A model generated the notes under the pieces. That model saw only the letters and a list, made by a program, of their open reading frames with translations. It made no database searches and had not been told where the DNA came from. Of a stretch of DNA of 64,000 nt, positions 15,045 to 33,959 are shown piece after piece. Every line of letters starts with the position of its first letter. The first letter of the stretch is position 1. This DNA comes from Apostichopus japonicus (taxonomy: Eukaryota; Echinodermata; Holothuroidea; Aspidochirotida; Stichopodidae): assembly GCF_037975245.1 (NCBI RefSeq), contig NC_092579.1, forward strand, positions 22,328,666 through 22,392,665. Reading direction: 5' to 3'. Made by a program: the position numbers and the translations under genes.

Positions 15045-15720
15045 TACGAAGAGGCAGCACATGAAAGGACAGAGTCTTTTACAGTTTATGTGGGACGTAG
15101 TGAAAGACGGCATGTGATGTTGTCACAAGATCAGCTGATATATGAAATAACTTATAGTAACAAGGAAACACAAGGTCTAATTGCTCAAGGTTTATGAAGT
15201 ACTGAAGAACTTTCAAAAAGAAAAAATGAAAAAAAACCCCATATAATGGAATGAAGTGTAATCCAGATACATGGTAGCTTTTGCACAACACATAACAAAG
15301 GTACATACAGCAGCTGCAGCACAAGAAGGACGGAGCCTTTTACAAAGTTTTTGTGGGACGGATTGAAAGACTGCATGTGATGTTGTCACAAGATCAGTTG
15401 ATATATGAATATGTGTTATATGAGAAAATTAAACTTAACAAGGTGGCATGCTCCATGACTGGAACTTTTATAAGGCTTTAATAATATCGGCAAGCATTAG
15501 TGTTGTGTTTAAAAATGGCACGGCAAGGTATTGTTTTATGACAAACTTTGCCTAAGGTTTAATTGCTCAAGGTATATTAAGTACTGAAGGAAATTTAAAA
15601 GATATGGAGAAAAAAATAATTCATTGTAATGTATCATTGGGTGGCAAGAAGGCAGGTTTTAAGGCAGCACCAAATGCTAGAAGGTTTTAAGGCAGCACCA
15701 AATGCTAGATGATAAAGTAT
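15045..15720. repeat. Diverged local duplications
   Basis: A segment around 15045-15145 recurs at 15306-15408 (shared GTGATGTTGTCACAAGATCA, offset 263 bp). The ATTGCTCAAGGT segment at 15180 recurs at 15560. GGTTTTAAGGCAGCACCAAA is directly duplicated between about 15655 and 15710. The tandem-duplication character of 13.4-14.9 kb therefore continues here. Confidence 0.75.
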
Positions 15721-16746
15721 TCTCAAATATATAATAAAAAATAAAATAGATCATGAGATGTAAAGGCTATGTAGTAATGCCACAATGCACAACTACTGGC
15801 GATAACATTTTTTCATGTTTGCTATGTTTCCCTCTAATTTTTCCCCCCTCTAATTGTGTCATGTTTCCCTCGTATGCACTAATATTAAGATAAGTAATAA
15901 AATTGGACTGAAAACACCAGAATGTCCTTAACTTCACAAAGTGGTGAAAGGTGAACTAAGAACCATCCCAAAAGCCCCTTCCCAAAAAAGGGCCACCTCT
16001 CACAAATAATGCACCTAAATATCCACTTAGTTCCTCCCTCCCCTCCATCACCCACCAACTGAACCCCACAGCTCAACCACCCCTCTCCCTCCTCCACCCC
16101 AAAAGCAAAAAAAATAAGAACTTGAATAAGTAGAAACAAATTTTGACCACACTATACTTTTGTCTAGAATAGGACTTATGTTTTGACATCCAACATGTAA
16201 ACCAATTCACTATAAATCACTACAGTATTGCAGTATTGAAGGATTAAGGCAGCTAAAGATGTTCATTTTGTGTATATTTTCATCCACAAAGCAATTACTC
16301 ATCATTCATAGTGCAAGACTTTTTTGATAAAACAAAACCTACCACAAATATCATCATAAGTAAACAAAGGAACCTCACTACTATTGCTTGACAGTTTAAA
16401 AGACCTGTACTCTTTTTATCTAAAGTTTACTGACAAAAGCTTCACAACACATTCTGGATTGAAAGTCAAGTCTGATTTTTTATTTCACATGTTAAACAAA
16501 CCTTGATGATGACAGTAGTTTTGGAGATAATTTTTGAATAATTTCTCATGTAATCAACAGTGGTAAGCACTCACTTTATTGGCAAACTCACTGTTTAAAG
16601 GGGCATAAGTACCTAACAGTAAAAGGAAATAATAATGTTGGATGTCAAAACCCAAACCTGTAACTTTCCATTATGACTGCTGTGACGGCACCTGAGAATG
16701 AGAAAAACAGTAAAAAGTTGATACATCAGTTGATGTAGAGGCTAAC
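15721..16746. other. 3' flank of the large minus-strand gene
   Basis: AT-rich sequence without a recognisable gene. If the large gene is transcribed this is its 3' untranslated region. No convincing terminator or poly(A) signal could be fixed. Confidence 0.4.
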
Positions 16747-19700
16747 TTATATACCATTGTCATCAAAATACTCAGTTTCAGTTGCAGCAGCTGCAACTAA
16801 TTTGCAAAACTCATCAATATCAAACAATTCAGTTTCATTTTCTTCATCTAGTAATTCATTACCAGATAAAGAGTCTGCATCTGAAGAGTCAGAGCCAGAG
16901 TCACTGTCAAACTGTTCTTGATGACTAACAAGATGTGCTGGATTAGAGGATTCGGGTGAGATTTCTACGGTATCAACATTTGACAGGGTTTTATTCTCAC
17001 AACTCTGACACTGACAAAATATGGAACAGATTTTACCATCTTTCCTACATTTACACCAATTTCTGGTGCAGCCTTTCTTGCATTTGCAACCTTCCTTCAG
17101 GTGCTGAATGTTGCGGTTAACTTTCTCCAAGTTCACTTCGGTATCCCACACAACACTAACTTTGTCATTTGCAACAGTCCAACCATGGGAAGTCAATTCC
17201 GGAACTGTTACATTCGAGGAGCATGCCTGAGCCCATACAGTAAGAACCCAGCAACATCTCTGCCAATGCAACCGGAGTGCATCTGTTGAAGGCATCCACT
17301 CTGACTCTCCAGAAATTCTATGGAAGTGTCCATTTCTAATAGACTCAAGAAAGGTTGTGTGATTCTCAAGGTTACTTTTTTCTGTTAACCAGAGGGATAA
17401 AAGAAGTTCTCGTGGACTCTCAGCCTCAAAGGCACTGCAGTGCTTTCTGAAATAGACTGAACCTATTAAACGATAGAAGGCTAGAAGACCTACTTCAGAA
17501 TGCCTGAAGTCATCCAGTTTTCCACAAGCATCAGGTCCAGTGATGAACTCACAGTCCCTGAAGAAAACATCCAAAAAACCCTTTTTAGAGTGACCTTTAA
17601 AGAAAGAAGTAAAATCACAGCCACTAACCACATACAAAGTCTGAAAGAAAGTAGGGATGTGGTCAATTAGACTTGGTCCAACCTTCTGAAGGGAGACATC
17701 ACATGTTAGTAAATTAATAAGAACATTCATATCTATAAACAAATTGTCATTCTTAGCAGCTCTCAACTGCACATACACCTGCTTTGAGGTAAAAGAAGAC
17801 ATAAGCGGTAGTCCCACATGGAAGGTGTCTCGATCAGGGGAATAAATAACTACTCGTTCACAAGTGGTTTTTCCTGTGTGGAACCAAACCCTAGAGTCAC
17901 CTTCTTCATGATTGGAGGTCAACTCACTGACTACAGATATAGTAGGGTTGTTCTTTGAAACAGATAATGCTTGATCTGTGTTGTCTCCATCGAAACCACC
18001 AGCAGTTATCAAAATAATAGGTGCAGTATCAGCCTGTTCAGCAATATGTAGGAGCTCCATAGATAAAAAATTCACTAATAACCTCTTCTGACTTCGAACA
18101 CAAAGAAATTTTCTCCAATTAGAAGGACAGAGCGTCTCGGGAAGTATTTCAGTGTACAGTGCCTCCTCAACAGTGCCATCACGACGGACCCGTTCAATAT
18201 CCTTCGGACTACAACCATGCCTTCCCGGGTGATCGAACACAATATGTATTTCACAAGCATTAAATTCCCTCATTGCTTTAACAACCCAACGTCTATACAA
18301 AAAAAGAGCATACTCTCTGAACGTTTTGTGTATTCTTAAGGGGGGACAATTGACCATGAACATACCTTCAATTATACATGATGTTTTTGTTTGGGAAGAT
18401 GCAGGGCATAACTTTGAACAGAAGGCATCTGGGTACCTCTTTTGCAACTCTGATGCAGATTTTGACTTACAGGCTTTGAAGGGTAATCCATCTGGACAAC
18501 AAATGGCACGTGGAAGGGAAACAAATTGGTATAGACACTCAACAGGCTGATTTGATGCCTTTGATAGAGCAACCTGTCTCCTTAGAGACAATATCTGTAG
18601 CTTTTGATCTTTAATTTCGTATGATTGCTTCTGAATAGATTTTTTCTTGACAGTGAATGTCTTCAAATTTCGCCTGGATCGTTTAGGCGGCTTTGTGCCT
18701 GAAGTGTTCAGAACAACACAACGAATAAATGCAACAAGATCTTCCTCCCCTTTGTCATAAAAAGTCTGCAGATCCTGCGACACAACTTCTGATGAAATCT
18801 CACCAGTGAAAATATGATGTATGCGATCAGGTTGCGGACCCTTATTAAAAATCAAACCAGCATCTGTCAACTTACCAAAGTACTGCACGACATTCGCCTC
18901 ATGCGATTTGAACAATGACAGAGGAAGACTTTCCTGAGATCTTTTAGATTTGTCAGTGCACTGAATTTCACTTTTCAAATTTTTTAGTACTCTAGCCCTA
19001 TATGGTAGGTAATGAAGAAGACGGGACATGCTTCCCATGCCAGTTGTTGTCATGGCCATTTTAAACTCCTTATTAATTAGCATTTCGTGTGCTTCATCAA
19101 AAGCTACAGAACATCCATCATTACCAGAAATACTGACAGCAAATGCACCTTTTTTGAAATTAGAGAGAATATCTGGTGGAAACTGCTTAAGTTCTGCCAT
19201 GTGAAAAGGGACTAATTTGAGGTATATTGGTCTGTCCATTGCATGAAAAATGGGAGCAAGCTTTCTGACTGAAGCAGTACACAAACTGAATTGCCGCAGC
19301 CTTATTGCCATGAACAGACTAGCATAGTGTAGCATGTCTCTATGTATGAAATAGTGCCAAAACTGGGAAGTGGCATCTGCTGTACTCATAGTTTCAAAAT
19401 ATGGGAGAAATTTCTCCTGAAAGAACGAAAACATGTTTGTAAGTTCATCAATGTTATGAAAAACATTACTACCATTCACACAGATCTGTTCCTTTACAGA
19501 ACTATAAAGGGACTGGTAAATGTTTACATCAGCTTCTTGAGATGTTATGGCTTGATTTGTAGCAAATGTTGTAATTTGTTGCCTATAAAAGGCTTCCCAT
19601 GACTGCATTAAGAATATATGAGTTTTTCTGAATCCAGATGCTGAAGCAACAGCAGCATGTGTAGCTCCACGATGGAACATACTCAGTAGGTTTCTCAAGC

Positions 19701-22014
19701 CTGCGTCATTATACAATTTCATTAATGGTGCTTGTATGTTCTTTAGAAGATGCCACTCCCCAAGGTATGGTAACAACCAATCTAAATCATCACCATACAT
19801 TCGTTTAGCATTATGCATGTACTCATATGTTTTAGCATCCCCTGCGACAACTAGATGTTGAATGTTTTTACCAACTCCATGCTTATCATGCAAAATATCT
19901 ATAGCATGTCTCATTGTTTCTGCATTATCTGCAGGTTCTCCTAAAATGCATGTGTAATGGACAGATGACTGTTCTGTTACACTGGGTGTCATGTGTGTCA
20001 AAGCTGTTTTGAAATCAGGAAGAACACAAGTGAGCCCCTCATTGTGACATACATACTTTGTGAACATATAACAAAACACTTTTGTCTTCATGTTTGTAAG
20101 TGCATTGTTCTCATCATCTGAGAGTGAAAACGAGTCAATATTAATGGATACATCTGAAATAAGAGGATGGAAGCGTGTCGGAACTCCTGATGGATATGAA
20201 GACTGAACCTCATGATACTGGTTAAGGGTAATGGAGTCAATCTGCTGTGAAGTAGAAGGCACATTATAGTTTGAATCAGGAGTCACTTCTGTAAGTGTTT
20301 CTGTGGAAGTTGGCAAGGGTTGCACAGCCTGAATGGATGTGCCATGAAATCCCCTGTCCAGCTGACCAGCAGACACAGCAGCATAACTTGCACTTCTGTC
20401 AATGTTATCAATTGATGCCACTGCAAAGCCACGAGAAAGTAGGGATGGCTTATCAGCCATTTCTTGGGCTGCAATTTGTGTCTGAAATCGTTGATATGTG
20501 GATTTGCTGACAGTAACACCAAAGGAAGAAAGATAATGAAAGCATGTTGATGATGATGAACTGAACCTGTCAACCACGTCTGAGATAGCTAGATGGATGG
20601 GTGAAAAGCAGTTATCGTTAAGTGTATATAACATGTTAGCACAAATAAAATAACGCTTCAGCATTTTCTTCCGATGTACTGTTGACGAAACATGAAGCTG
20701 TTGAAGAAAATGTGTATGCCAACTGAAGTCACCACAAGACAGCAGTTGCTTCTTCTCAACATCATTGAGTGTACTGTGGTAAATGAAATTCCATAGGAAG
20801 GGGGGTAATTTGAGTATTTCAGCTTCAATGTTGATTTGATCTATCCCAGAATATTTGACTGCTTGGTCCTGTATGGTCTTGGTTGCAGGAATCATTTGCT
20901 CTGATAGTGTATTACAAAAGTACTCCGAGCTGAGCTGATTTGCTGGAACTTGGTTTTGCTTTCTAAGTAAATCTACCTGCAATATGAGATCTGCCTTTTC
21001 TCGTGAAAAATGGAAAAGAGATGTATGTAAGCATGTAAGTATATCAGTCCCACATCGCCGGATGAGAGTACCAAGCCTACGCTGTTCACTGATGTGAGAA
21101 GCAATAAAACAATCACCTATAGCAGACTTAACTTGGGCGAAGAACTGCATTTTGTTTTTCTTACTTGGCAAGTCTTGATTGCTATTTTCATCCCGTACTG
21201 ATGAGCAATTGTTAAAACTTTTGGAATAAAAATCATAGACTGTTTCAAGTAAAATTGCTCTATCCTCTAATAACTCTCGACCTAAAAATAGCAAAGACTG
21301 GGCAAAGGCATAAACCTCACACTTATCAGCACTCTCAAGTGTGGTTGTTCGAAAGTGGTCTAACAGCTCAGAGAGATATTGCTTTGAAGTTTTTACACTC
21401 TCCAAATACTCTGAGCTAATGGCATACCTTGAAACTGCCTGATAACAGGTGTTGCACAGTAAACTATCTCTTTCAAAAGTGACATCTGTCTTAAGGGAAT
21501 GTTTAATATAAGCAGTAACAACACAAGGTTCTCTGTATGAACGCATTGCTGAACTTGTCGAAAGACATATGGAACAATCCTTAAAGATGATTTTGTTTGT
21601 AAGAATACAGTAATGAGCATGGCAAAGAAAAATTCCTGACCTGTTACAGCAAAGCTCAATAGCAGTGGCATCATCAATGTCAAACAAATTGGTTAGAGTG
21701 CTACGGTTAACAAATTTTGATGTCTGATGCACATTTTCTTGACTAGTGCAATTTGGCAACTGACATGTATTTGACGAAGGTCTTTTCGAGGGAGGCCTAG
21801 ATTCATCTTTGACTGAGCTTAGTCTAAGTTTACATGCATAGCAAACACAGTCATAATCCAATATATTTTTCTGCCTTAGCACTATAACCAACTGAGAATT
21901 AGCAGGAGTGGCTTGAGCTATGTGCCAGTAACGCGGCTTGGACTCTTTACATACAGTACATGGTCCAGCAACTTTCTCTTCATGGTATAACTGACAAGCT
22001 GTTTTCTTTGGCAT
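16747..22014 (-). CDS. Giant single-exon protein: Cys/His-rich N-terminus, transposase-like core, PIN-like nuclease, CXC domain
   Basis: The frame is open upstream to 22179. I prefer the Met at 22014 (MPKKTACQLY): the 55 residues before it are hydrophobic and unlike the rest. This gives about 1,755 aa. Residues 1-195 contain many Cys/His pairs (CTVC at 19-22, CSIC and CNTC near 147-190), suggesting zinc binding. Around 720-760, VVAGDAKTYEYM and PYLGEWHLLKN resemble the DUF6589-type, RNase H-fold-like core seen in large repetitive animal and fungal genes. Around 1250-1480, VFDHP (Asp1261), EEGDSR (Asp1373), SPDRD (Asp1394, Asp1396) and SGCDF (Asp1467) form the acidic pattern of PIN/FEN-like nucleases. 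Residues 1643-1672 fit a CXC (tesmin/TSO1) DNA-binding module with nine Cys. The tail is Ser/Asp/Glu-rich. Absence of introns and multi-domain selfish-gene content suggest a transposon or domesticated derivative. Terminal repeats were not found. Family assignments are from memory of motifs, not a search. Confidence 0.85.
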   Translation of the reverse strand: MPKKTACQLYHEEKVAGPCTVCKESKPRYWHIAQATPANSQLVIVLRQKNILDYDCVCYACKLRLSSVKDESRPPSKRPSSNTCQLPNCTSQENVHQTSKFVNRSTLTNLFDIDDATAIELCCNRSGIFLCHAHYCILTNKIIFKDCSICLSTSSAMRSYREPCVVTAYIKHSLKTDVTFERDSLLCNTCYQAVSRYAISSEYLESVKTSKQYLSELLDHFRTTTLESADKCEVYAFAQSLLFLGRELLEDRAILLETVYDFYSKSFNNCSSVRDENSNQDLPSKKNKMQFFAQVKSAIGDCFIASHISEQRRLGTLIRRCGTDILTCLHTSLFHFSREKADLILQVDLLRKQNQVPANQLSSEYFCNTLSEQMIPATKTIQDQAVKYSGIDQINIEAEILKLPPFLWNFIYHSTLNDVEKKQLLSCGDFSWHTHFLQQLHVSSTVHRKKMLKRYFICANMLYTLNDNCFSPIHLAISDVVDRFSSSSSTCFHYLSSFGVTVSKSTYQRFQTQIAAQEMADKPSLLSRGFAVASIDNIDRSASYAAVSAGQLDRGFHGTSIQAVQPLPTSTETLTEVTPDSNYNVPSTSQQIDSITLNQYHEVQSSYPSGVPTRFHPLISDVSINIDSFSLSDDENNALTNMKTKVFCYMFTKYVCHNEGLTCVLPDFKTALTHMTPSVTEQSSVHYTCILGEPADNAETMRHAIDILHDKHGVGKNIQHLVVAGDAKTYEYMHNAKRMYGDDLDWLLPYLGEWHLLKNIQAPLMKLYNDAGLRNLLSMFHRGATHAAVASASGFRKTHIFLMQSWEAFYRQQITTFATNQAITSQEADVNIYQSLYSSVKEQICVNGSNVFHNIDELTNMFSFFQEKFLPYFETMSTADATSQFWHYFIHRDMLHYASLFMAIRLRQFSLCTASVRKLAPIFHAMDRPIYLKLVPFHMAELKQFPPDILSNFKKGAFAVSISGNDGCSVAFDEAHEMLINKEFKMAMTTTGMGSMSRLLHYLPYRARVLKNLKSEIQCTDKSKRSQESLPLSLFKSHEANVVQYFGKLTDAGLIFNKGPQPDRIHHIFTGEISSEVVSQDLQTFYDKGEEDLVAFIRCVVLNTSGTKPPKRSRRNLKTFTVKKKSIQKQSYEIKDQKLQILSLRRQVALSKASNQPVECLYQFVSLPRAICCPDGLPFKACKSKSASELQKRYPDAFCSKLCPASSQTKTSCIIEGMFMVNCPPLRIHKTFREYALFLYRRWVVKAMREFNACEIHIVFDHPGRHGCSPKDIERVRRDGTVEEALYTEILPETLCPSNWRKFLCVRSQKRLLVNFLSMELLHIAEQADTAPIILITAGGFDGDNTDQALSVSKNNPTISVVSELTSNHEEGDSRVWFHTGKTTCERVVIYSPDRDTFHVGLPLMSSFTSKQVYVQLRAAKNDNLFIDMNVLINLLTCDVSLQKVGPSLIDHIPTFFQTLYVVSGCDFTSFFKGHSKKGFLDVFFRDCEFITGPDACGKLDDFRHSEVGLLAFYRLIGSVYFRKHCSAFEAESPRELLLSLWLTEKSNLENHTTFLESIRNGHFHRISGESEWMPSTDALRLHWQRCCWVLTVWAQACSSNVTVPELTSHGWTVANDKVSVVWDTEVNLEKVNRNIQHLKEGCKCKKGCTRNWCKCRKDGKICSIFCQCQSCENKTLSNVDTVEISPESSNPAHLVSHQEQFDSDSGSDSSDADSLSGNELLDEENETELFDIDEFCKLVAAAATETEYFDDNGI

Positions 22015-23240
22015 GATGTCATGATAGTTAAAAAGTAAAAAAAAACAGAATGACAAGTTCCACACGAAAATTAGAAACTTATATGATACACATAAGCACA
22101 TACTCATTGTAGTCAGGGTGCAAATTGTTATCTCCCTGTTTCCTAAACATACAATTGAATTAATACACTGAGTAATCAAAACTTTGGACTCGTCAGTAAG
22201 CAGAGATTTAAATTTCTAAGCTACAAGTACAAGCAGAATGCAGGCCTATGTTGTACCCACATCCCAAAATCCTAAGGCTGCATGTGTCTCAAAAGGTTCA
22301 AGATCATTCGCCAAAAAAATGAAACCCTGCTTTGTATTGAAATGTTGGTTAGTGCATCTGCTAAAACTAGTGGGCAAAACTGCAGCTAGAAAATAGAATG
22401 CTGTTTATTCTACATAACTATTAGGAATATATGAATATGTAGATAGGCCTTGCCTTGAAAATGCCTACTAACTTTACCCAAGATTGAGAACAGCACTCCA
22501 CCCAAAGCTTAAGTAATGTATATATTTCCTAAAACTAAAAGTGACACTCCAGTCAACAGATATATAACAGACTTAGGCCATAGCCTTACTTTATATCTAA
22601 GCTTACGCCGTGCCCTGCTTTGTACTAGTACTACTAGGGCCAAGACCAATGAGGCCTTAAAGTTGAAGTTATTAAAATATGAAGATTTGGGCCTAGCCTA
22701 AAAAGTACATGACCATAGGCCGGTTGGCTACCCCTATACTTACTTAGGAATACAGAACCCTAATACTAATAGTAGTATCATACTTAAATTTAAGAGCGAT
22801 CCGCGATTAGGAAACTATATAAAATTTGTCACAACGAATTTAAAGAATTTACGGTGTGGCGAAGCCCTACCTACGTTGCTAACAACTATGTCCAAGGCTT
22901 TAGTATGATAGTAGTTAGTAATAGTACTGTAGAAAAGTAATACTAGTAATAGTAACTAATAGTACGTAGGCCTATACTATTACTATTTATATGAAGCCAA
23001 TGTGTTAGGCGACATTACAGTGCAACAACAACGTTAAGCCGTATGTACTGTTTCTAACGATTAAGCAAGAACTTGGTATGATGTTTGACCTAAATTTTTG
23101 TACACTTTTTACGGGTGAACAAAATCCAAACTTACAGCTTCGATGCTTTAACGTATTGCCAACATTTTGAAACCATCATTATGATAATCTACATTCTAAT
23201 ACGGAAACCTTACAGATCCGAAAAGTCAGAGTTACTTACC

Positions 23241-23347
23241 TGCAAATTCTCCTCGCCGTTCCACAAGGGCAGAGAAATTCATTGATTGAAGCTAGATGAG
23301 AACGAGTTCAACCGAATTCTAACGAAGATGTGTCTTTGCACTATATA
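23241..23347 (-). promoter_or_regulatory. Candidate promoter and leader exon of the large minus-strand gene
   Basis: On the minus strand a TATATAG box (about 23341-23347) is followed about 100 bases on by a good splice donor, TTGCAG then GTAAGTAAC, near 23240. A possible acceptor, TGTATGTTTAG, lies at 22143-22144, about 130 bases before the Met at 22014. Together these could make a non-coding first exon. Each signal alone is weak. Confidence 0.3.
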
Positions 23348-25929
23348 AGGATGCTCTAATACCATATACGGCAATTCTCGGTGATCAAGATCATGCATAA
23401 TTCATGTTTTAACGTGAGAATCGGTATTGGAAACGACTCGGCTTATTTCCGCGCCATCTCCGATTTGCCACTTCCGGTTTGTGCATCGGATTCGTGAAAG
23501 TTGCGCAATAACGGTCGTTTTCGGCGAGGAGAGTTTCCACTGAGAACGGCATTGTAAACCCTAACTAATGGAAGTCGGCGATGACTAAAATTAGTCGTTA
23601 CGTTCACCGATGACTCATCGATTAACGAAAATTATCGAGAAAAACGGCGGGTCGGTTCATGTCCCATTCGTTGTCGGTTGTTTTAGTTTTGGTCAATTTT
23701 ATTTAGTGTTAATGCAAACCACAGATTACTAAAACATGTCGTAGAGGAAAGTAACATATTTTCCTCCAAATTGTATACTAAAGAAGCATATGAATGAAGA
23801 AAGCTCCACCCGATGCGTACGAATTGCGTGGAAAATGTACAGCAATCTCGGTCTTTATTATGAATAAACCAAACACCATTGCGTAATACTCATGTGATCG
23901 AGGCTTCGGCTACTCGGCTCTTTTATAAACAAACCTTCGTACAATCCACATCTGGCGGCCGATAGAATTGCCCTGTGCAGTACGCACTAATACAGTCTCC
24001 ACACCGGTCCACCATACCAGAAAGCATATGAAAACTTGAAAACAGTTATAAACTATAATTTATTATAGTTCATACTAAGAAATACAAGGTGAGGCTTAAC
24101 ATCTTCTCCTTAATTCGTAAAGAGATAACTGTGTGGCTCTAGCGAGACTCCGCTATTTAACAATATATAACAGTGAGTCTAGCCTAGGCAGCCATAGGTT
24201 AGGGGTGGGCTTTTACTAGTATTAGGGTATGCGTAGCCTAGGCATAGGTAAATATCAATTAAGAACAATAACTGTGTGTGTAAAGTAGTGCAGGCCTACA
24301 ACTAAGTACAGATTGCTATAGTCAGACTTATCCATTTGTGATAATTGCTGAGAATCAAAAGATTAAGCCTATTCCTAATCACAGATGTCAAGCACATTTG
24401 CCAGCCTTAATTTTACCGTCCGTAGTACTAGTAGTAATATAATACAGTAAATTAAAGTGATTTATGACATGATTTATGACACAGTCGGAACTTAAATGAC
24501 ACTATGATGTATGTTTGCAAAACTATGTCCATCTAATCACTATCAAAGTAACTTAATGTGTGATAGCTTACTTACATCTGCTATAGACTATTTTTTGCCA
24601 AATGTAAAGAAGAAAGAAAATTTTGTTTCTTTAGAACCAGAACTTTCTTATCGTACTTTTCTGTTTGCAATAAAACAAAGGATAGTATCTTTTACTCATT
24701 TAAGATCATTCAAGTGAATTCCAGATGCATTCCACACATTTCAGACTGTATCATACTAAGTCCCATTATGACACCATTTTCTATGATAACACTGCCCAGA
24801 AGTTTGTTAAAATACCCAAAAAAATGTAGATGTGCAACGGCTAGATATGCATATGAGAGAAATTTATTCAACAATCAGTTAACTTTGCCAGTTCAAAGTC
24901 TTATGTGCGTCAAAATTTGACCCACCATGCCATAGCAGACCAACGTATTTAATGCCCGTGGTCTTAATGGGTTTGGACGTTGAAGAGATATTAAAAATCT
25001 GGGCAATTTTCATAGCAGTGGGTTACCTTGGCAAATGACGGCAAAGTACGAGTACACTTATATGGTCTAGTCTACTAAGAAAGGGATGTATCAGGATTTC
25101 ACTTGGATGAACGGAATCAGGACTCATTCGTTCAATGCTTATAACAGTACAACATAGTTCTAGAAAGAACTTATTGTGAATATTTCATTCATTCTTTTAA
25201 TAAGACACAAATAGATTTGTAGCAGTCTCGCTGTTATTTGGTAACACAAAAGAAGTAACTTGATAGTGATAAAGTGGACATACATATAAAGTGCAAATTT
25301 ACACTCATCGCATGACTTCACATTTGAGGAAAACAACAACGAAACTAACTTTCTGTTGCTATGGTAAAATAATGAAATTTCAGACAGGGCATCGTATTTG
25401 GTAGTACTGCCTCATAATACAAAGTTCCCTGAACTATACTATATTGTAACATTCGAAAGGTTGCCCTCATATCAGCCCAACCTAGATACAGGCCAACATT
25501 TGACCTGTTTGAGTCAATCATTATTTCTTTAAGTTATCTTAGGATAATAAGTTACCTAGACTTCTTTGCCGATCTAATCCAGTTTAATACGACAATTCGC
25601 TGTGTATAAGAATGACACTGCCGATGACAATATCTTCATGATCGCTGCTGTCCAAGGAATGTTCGAAGCAGCCATTGGTGTCATTCAAGATTTATTTCTA
25701 CTTTCATGAACAGAGGGGGAAAGTTGGATCAGAAAGATTACAAGTTAATTGATACAAACGATTATAAGCTTGCTTAACAATGGAAACAAATTGAAAAAAT
25801 TCTTACATGACTTAAAAAGGCACATGGTACTGTAGACTTGGAACCTGTGGTATAACCAGGCTAGTATTACTGATGCTATGACTGTAGGTAAAGGTAGTGG
25901 AGACTTATCTGTTCATTGGTCAAAGTACC

Positions 25930-26010
25930 GATGCTCTGGCCGAGTGGATAAAGGTGTTGGCATCTAGAGCAATGTGTGGTCGTAGTAAGGTGGGTTTTTC
26001 ATCCAAGAGC
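25930..26010 (+). mobile_element. Degenerate tRNA-derived SINE
   Basis: TGGCCGAGTGGATAAAGG at about 25937 is a good RNA polymerase III A-box of tRNA Ser/Leu type. No intact B-box follows at the expected distance. It is interpreted as an old SINE head, not a tRNA gene. Confidence 0.4.
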
Positions 26011-26323
26011 AATCTACGGTATTCCCATGTGAAAATGAATTTCTAAAATGAAAAGATTCCAAAATTTGAGTTGAAATGTTGAATTGGAAGCCACCCAAGT
26101 TGTAATCCATAAGGCCTTGCGGATTTCTCCCACATCAGTAAAAAATAACTGCTGATAATGGTTATTCAATTATTAAAGTAAACATAAACAGCTCAGGGCA
26201 TGTAACCTGATTAAATCTGAACAACCCATGAAGTTGCATGAATAATAGATATTTCATATTTTACTTTTGATTTTGTTCCAATTCTGATGATATTTTTTTT
26301 TTACTTTTCAGAAAACTGCAATC

Positions 26324-33815
<7,492 letters not shown>

Positions 33816-33953
33816 TCTCACTCCGCAAACTATAGAAATGATTCAAAGGTCAAAGGTTATATCAGTACATCCAGGAATCGATTGCTAACAATTAACAGTT
33901 AGTCAACTATTGCAAATTGCAATGAAATGGAAATTTTCATTTTTTACAATTTT

Positions 33954-33959
33954 AATAAA
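33954..33959 (+). terminator. Probable poly(A) signal of the LITAF gene
   Basis: A canonical AATAAA lies 139 bases after the TGA and is followed by AT-rich sequence with T-rich stretches. It is the first such hexamer downstream of the stop. Confidence 0.55.

Larger units (their letters stand above)
22015..26311. other. Intergenic between the large minus-strand gene and LITAF
   Basis: Mostly unique sequence. It holds a candidate promoter and leader exon of the large gene (23241-23347), a small AACTATAA/TTATAGTT hairpin at about 24049-24068 and a tRNA-like relic near 25930. The LITAF 5' untranslated exon must lie somewhere upstream of 26312 but could not be identified. Short frames at 24511-24920 have no recognised motif. 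Confidence 0.5.

Noticed and set aside
22015-22179. Upstream 55-residue extension of the giant protein
   Set aside because: Hydrophobic, low-quality sequence ahead of a much better start at MPKKTACQLY. A candidate splice acceptor lies within it.
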